A DNA stretch of 24,383 bases from Phytohabitans sp036906915 (GTDB lineage: Bacteria > Actinomycetota > Actinomycetes > Mycobacteriales > Micromonosporaceae). This document shows, in pieces, positions 22,150 through 24,383 of the stretch. Within the stretch, counting starts at the first letter, position 1. Every line of letters begins with the position of its first letter. The position numbers and the translations under genes are program-made. Location of the stretch: the NCBI RefSeq assembly GCF_036906915.1, contig NZ_JBAKHX010000100.1, positions 1 to 24,383 of the forward strand. Reading direction: 5' to 3'. The notes below the pieces were generated by a model, which did not search any database, was not told the origin of the DNA, and saw only the letters and a list, made by a program, of their open reading frames with translations.

Positions 22150-23039
22150 CCGCGAACCTCCCGCCAGCTCCGGCCGTGCCCTTCGATCGCGGCGTTGAGG
22201 CCGGCCATCCGGTCCAGAGCGACACTGGCCAGGAACTGCCGCCGCTCGGCACTCGTCAGCCCGACCGCCTCGCCCCAGAACGCCCGCCCCGCTATGTATC
22301 CGGAGGCGCCGGCGTCCATGGCGGTCAGCACCCGGCTCACGAACTCCTCGTACGCCACGCCGGCCGACAGCAGCGCCCATGGCACCGGGCCGCACACCTT
22401 GCTGACCTCGCGGCAGCCGTCCGCGTCGCCCGGCCACTCCAGCTTCAGCAGGTCCGGGTCCAGCTCGGCCAGCAGCTCCGCTGAGCGGATCACCAGCCGC
22501 TTCTTCTCCTCCGGACCCTCGCCGGGCTGCGTCGTCACCAGCGGCTCGATGACCGACGGCATACCGGCCGCGCGGCAGTCGGCCACCACGGCGGCGACCG
22601 CGTCCAGGGCCTGTTTCGCCAGGTCCGGCTCGCCGGGTCCGGCCACCCGGTCCGGCCGCCAGCGCACCAGGAATTTCAGCGCCGAGCCGCCGTTCTCCGC
22701 CACGAACGCCGGACCGCGCTCGGTCGGCGCGTACTCGGTGCGGTGCTCGCCGTTCCACGTCGGTTGCGGCGAGCGCTCGCTGGAGATCAGCAGCCCGGCC
22801 CGCGCGTCGAGCGCCCCGGCGGCCCGGACCGCTCCGACGCCGTGCTCGACGTCGGTGAGCACGCCCGACGCGTGCGGCGACAATGCACCGATCACGTCGA
22901 CCTTGAAATCGCTCATGTCCTCGCCGGACGCCGGCTGGCCAGCCTTCTCCAACATCTTGCGCAAGGTGCCGCGCTGGTCCATCGCGAGGATCGCGAACGT
23001 CCCCGCGTCGTTGGCGATCTGATCAAGGCTGAGGGGCAT
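22146..23039 (-). CDS. LacD/YihT-like class I aldolase, paralogue B
   Basis: 297 aa. It is closer than paralogue A to classic LacD and to E. coli YihT (sulfofructose-phosphate aldolase). Motifs are FAILAMDQRGTLRKML (DQR at 21-23), DFKVDVIGALSPHASGVLTD, GGSALKFLVRWRPD, SVIEPLV, the probable Schiff-base K199 in DLLKLEWPG, WALLSAGV and AGASGYIAGRAFWGEAVG. The two paralogues share the C-terminal half strongly, ending in HGRPWRE here as HGRSWRE. It should cleave a ketose 1-phosphate or bisphosphate into dihydroxyacetone phosphate and an aldehyde. The ATG at 23039 has GGAAGG upstream and starts six bases after the FGGY kinase stop. No sulfoquinovosidase or sulfolactaldehyde reductase is in the window, so a sulfosugar role is unproven. 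Confidence 0.88.
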   Translation of the reverse strand: MPLSLDQIANDAGTFAILAMDQRGTLRKMLEKAGQPASGEDMSDFKVDVIGALSPHASGVLTDVEHGVGAVRAAGALDARAGLLISSERSPQPTWNGEHRTEYAPTERGPAFVAENGGSALKFLVRWRPDRVAGPGEPDLAKQALDAVAAVVADCRAAGMPSVIEPLVTTQPGEGPEEKKRLVIRSAELLAELDPDLLKLEWPGDADGCREVSKVCGPVPWALLSAGVAYEEFVSRVLTAMDAGASGYIAGRAFWGEAVGLTSAERRQFLASVALDRMAGLNAAIEGHGRSWREVRG

Positions 23040-23045
23040 GTGGTT

Positions 23046-24383
23046 CTACCTTCCATCTGGCAGTGGGACACCGGCCGCGCGCGCGGCCATGAGAGCGGCG
23101 CCGTAGGCGCCCGGTTCCGCGACGCTCGTCGTGCGCATCGCGGGAAACTGCCGCCGCTTCGCGGCGAGCAGCGCGGGATTGTGCAGCCAGCCGCCCGCGA
23201 CGACCACTTCCCGGTACGGGCCGGCGAGCGCGTCGATGCGGTCAAGCGCCCGCTGGGCGTCGGCGACCATGCCGTCGACCGCGGCGCGCCACAGCGCCGC
23301 CGGCGTGACGCCGTCGGTGATGCCCGCGAGACCGAACTGCTCGTCGTTCGGTCTCACCAGTCGCAGCGTCGGATGATCGGGTACTGCCAGCGCCTGCTCA
23401 CCGAGGGTGTGGCGCTCGGCGCTCGTGTTCGCACCGAGCAGCGCCGCGATCCGGCCCAGCGTCAGGCCGGTGGGCAGCCCGGCGAGTACACAGAGGTGGC
23501 CGGCCACCACGCCCCAACCGACCGACATGCCGTGGCCGACGAGTGCACCGACCTGGTCGCGAGAAAGTGGCCGGATCGTTCTGACCAGCGCCTCGGCCGT
23601 GCCCAGCGAATCGAACAGCGCGCCGTCGGTGGCCGCACCGACGCTGTACGCGGCCACCTGATGGTCGTGCCCCGCCACCGTCAGCGCGGCGCCCCGCAAC
23701 ACCTCGGGCACCCCGTCGCCGCCGGCTCGCCCCGCGAGCGTGCCGGCTGGCACCGGCTCGGGGAGCAGTGCCGGCCAGCCGAGCAGATCGGCCGCCGCGT
23801 CCCACGGTCGCACGGCGGCCAAGTCCAACAGCCCGGTGCGGCTGGCCAGCGACAGCTCGGCGACCGGCTCCCCGCCCAGCCGCCGCACCACCCACTCCGC
23901 CACTGAGAAGAACCGCACTGGCTTGCCCAGGTCGGCGTGGCGCCTGCGCAGCCAGAGCAGCTTGCCGAGTGAGGGGAGCGGGGTCAGCGGCAGGCCGGTC
24001 GTCCGCTGGAACTCCTCGGTGCCGAGCTCCCGCGCGATCGTGTCGAGGTCGCCGCGCGGGTCGTGCCAGGCGATGGCGGGGGCGAGCGGCCGGTCGCTCC
24101 CGTCGACCAGCACGCCCGTCTCCGCCATCCCCGCCACCCCGACCCCGAGCACCCGCCAGCGCCCGAGGCCCCCCTCGATCCCGCCGGCCCTGGCGGCCGT
24201 GCCCGCGTTGCCCTGCCCGGTGCCGGCAGGGCCCGCGTTGGCCGGTCCCGTGTCAGCGGTGCTGGCGGGTCCCGTGTTGGCGGGTCCGATGATGGCCGGG
24301 CCCATGCCCGCCCGGCCCGCGTTGGCGGTGCCCGCGCCGCCCGCGCCGCCCGCGCCGCCCGCGCGTGGTGCGGCGCCGCGCGG
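23046..24383 (-). CDS. FGGY-family carbohydrate kinase, 5' end outside the window
   Basis: Partial: the frame is open to the right edge, and the phosphate-binding N-terminus (the usual DxGTT motif) is not in the window. Family features visible are GVGVAGMAETGVLVDGSDRPLAPAIAWHD, the catalytic-base motif AGHDHQVAA, the SLGTAEAL loop and the C-terminal VVVAGGWLHNPALLA with the adenine-site glycines. FGGY kinases phosphorylate free sugars or polyols, and this is likely the first step after import. Between the missing N-terminus and GVGVAGM lies a low-complexity Gly/Pro/Ala/Asn/Thr insertion (24186-24383), which is unusual for the family. Two in-frame ATGs there (24305 and one earlier in the repeats) are unlikely to be starts. 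It is the first visible gene of the minus-strand operon. Confidence 0.88.
   Translation of the reverse strand, partial: PRGAAPRAGGAGGAGGAGTANAGRAGMGPAIIGPANTGPASTADTGPANAGPAGTGQGNAGTAARAGGIEGGLGRWRVLGVGVAGMAETGVLVDGSDRPLAPAIAWHDPRGDLDTIARELGTEEFQRTTGLPLTPLPSLGKLLWLRRRHADLGKPVRFFSVAEWVVRRLGGEPVAELSLASRTGLLDLAAVRPWDAAADLLGWPALLPEPVPAGTLAGRAGGDGVPEVLRGAALTVAGHDHQVAAYSVGAATDGALFDSLGTAEALVRTIRPLSRDQVGALVGHGMSVGWGVVAGHLCVLAGLPTGLTLGRIAALLGANTSAERHTLGEQALAVPDHPTLRLVRPNDEQFGLAGITDGVTPAALWRAAVDGMVADAQRALDRIDALAGPYREVVVAGGWLHNPALLAAKRRQFPAMRTTSVAEPGAYGAALMAARAAGVPLPDGR
24186..24383 (-). repeat. Degenerate tandem repeats in the FGGY kinase gene
   Basis: Units resembling GGCCCGCGTTGGCGGGT, about 15 bases long, recur between 24227 and 24330 and encode GPANT/GPAST/GPANAG blocks. 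At 24340-24365 a 9-base unit, GCGCCGCCC, is repeated about three times. All are in frame with the kinase. The array runs off the window, so its full size is unknown. Confidence 0.75.

Noticed and set aside
15712..24383. A sulfoquinovose (sulfo-EMP) operon, because of the YihT-like aldolase and PfkB kinase
   Set aside because: No sulfoquinovosidase, isomerase, sulfolactaldehyde reductase or sulfonate exporter is seen. The FGGY kinase, second aldolase and CUT2 importer do not match.
1..24383. tRNA, rRNA, riboswitch or replication origin
   Set aside because: I found no cloverleaf, conserved rRNA segment, known riboswitch core or DnaA-box cluster while reading both strands.

Overview
The window is very GC-rich. 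GTG and TTG starts are common, and it carries a SapB/ram-type morphogen cluster, an SsgA-like protein and a Tat-exported protein. This points to a sporulating or differentiating actinomycete; Micromonosporaceae is my best guess from general style, not a proven assignment.

Layout. (1) 1-2094: a non-coding stretch, then a secreted low-complexity protein with seven GLDVA repeats. (2) 2095-10635: a class III lanthipeptide (SapB/AmfS-like) locus. It has two LuxR-type orphan regulators, a three-domain synthetase (RamC/LanKC), a 48-residue precursor (RamS-like), a transcript hairpin, two half-transporter ABC exporters (RamA, RamB), and a third, convergent LuxR-type regulator. The precursor carries three in-register SxxSxxxC motifs, where SapB has two. 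All three regulators have degenerate receiver domains. (3) 10892-13216: a Tat-exported M28 zinc peptidase with a C-terminal Fn3-like domain, and a divergent SAM-dependent methyltransferase of the DUF574/PF04672 type. (4) 13230-15190: a translationally coupled radical SAM protein and ThuA-like protein; the radical SAM cysteines are spaced CX8CX2C rather than CX3CX2C. (5) 15303-15710: an SsgA-like (SALP) cell-division/sporulation protein. (6) 15712-24383: a nine-gene, tightly packed minus-strand sugar operon. In transcription order it is FGGY kinase (cut by the window end), LacD/YihT-like aldolase, CUT2 ATPase, permease, lipoprotein sugar-binding protein, a second LacD-like aldolase, P-loop kinase, PfkB kinase and LacI regulator.

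How the genes may work together. In region 2 the regulators would switch on ramC-ramS-ramA-ramB. RamC phosphorylates, eliminates and cyclises Ser/Cys in the precursor, and RamA/RamB export the product, which in streptomycetes helps aerial hyphae leave the aqueous phase. The SsgA-like gene 5 kb further on fits the same developmental theme. In region 6 a sugar is bound outside the cell, imported, phosphorylated by one or more of three kinases, and split by class I aldolases. The two paralogous aldolases differ at a key active-site motif, so the operon may serve an unusual or branched substrate. The substrate cannot be read from the sequence.

Two perfect, related palindromes (9836-9896 and 10813-10873) sit at the 3' ends of ramB and of the M28 gene and flank the third regulator. 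The first has supplied the stop codon of ramB.
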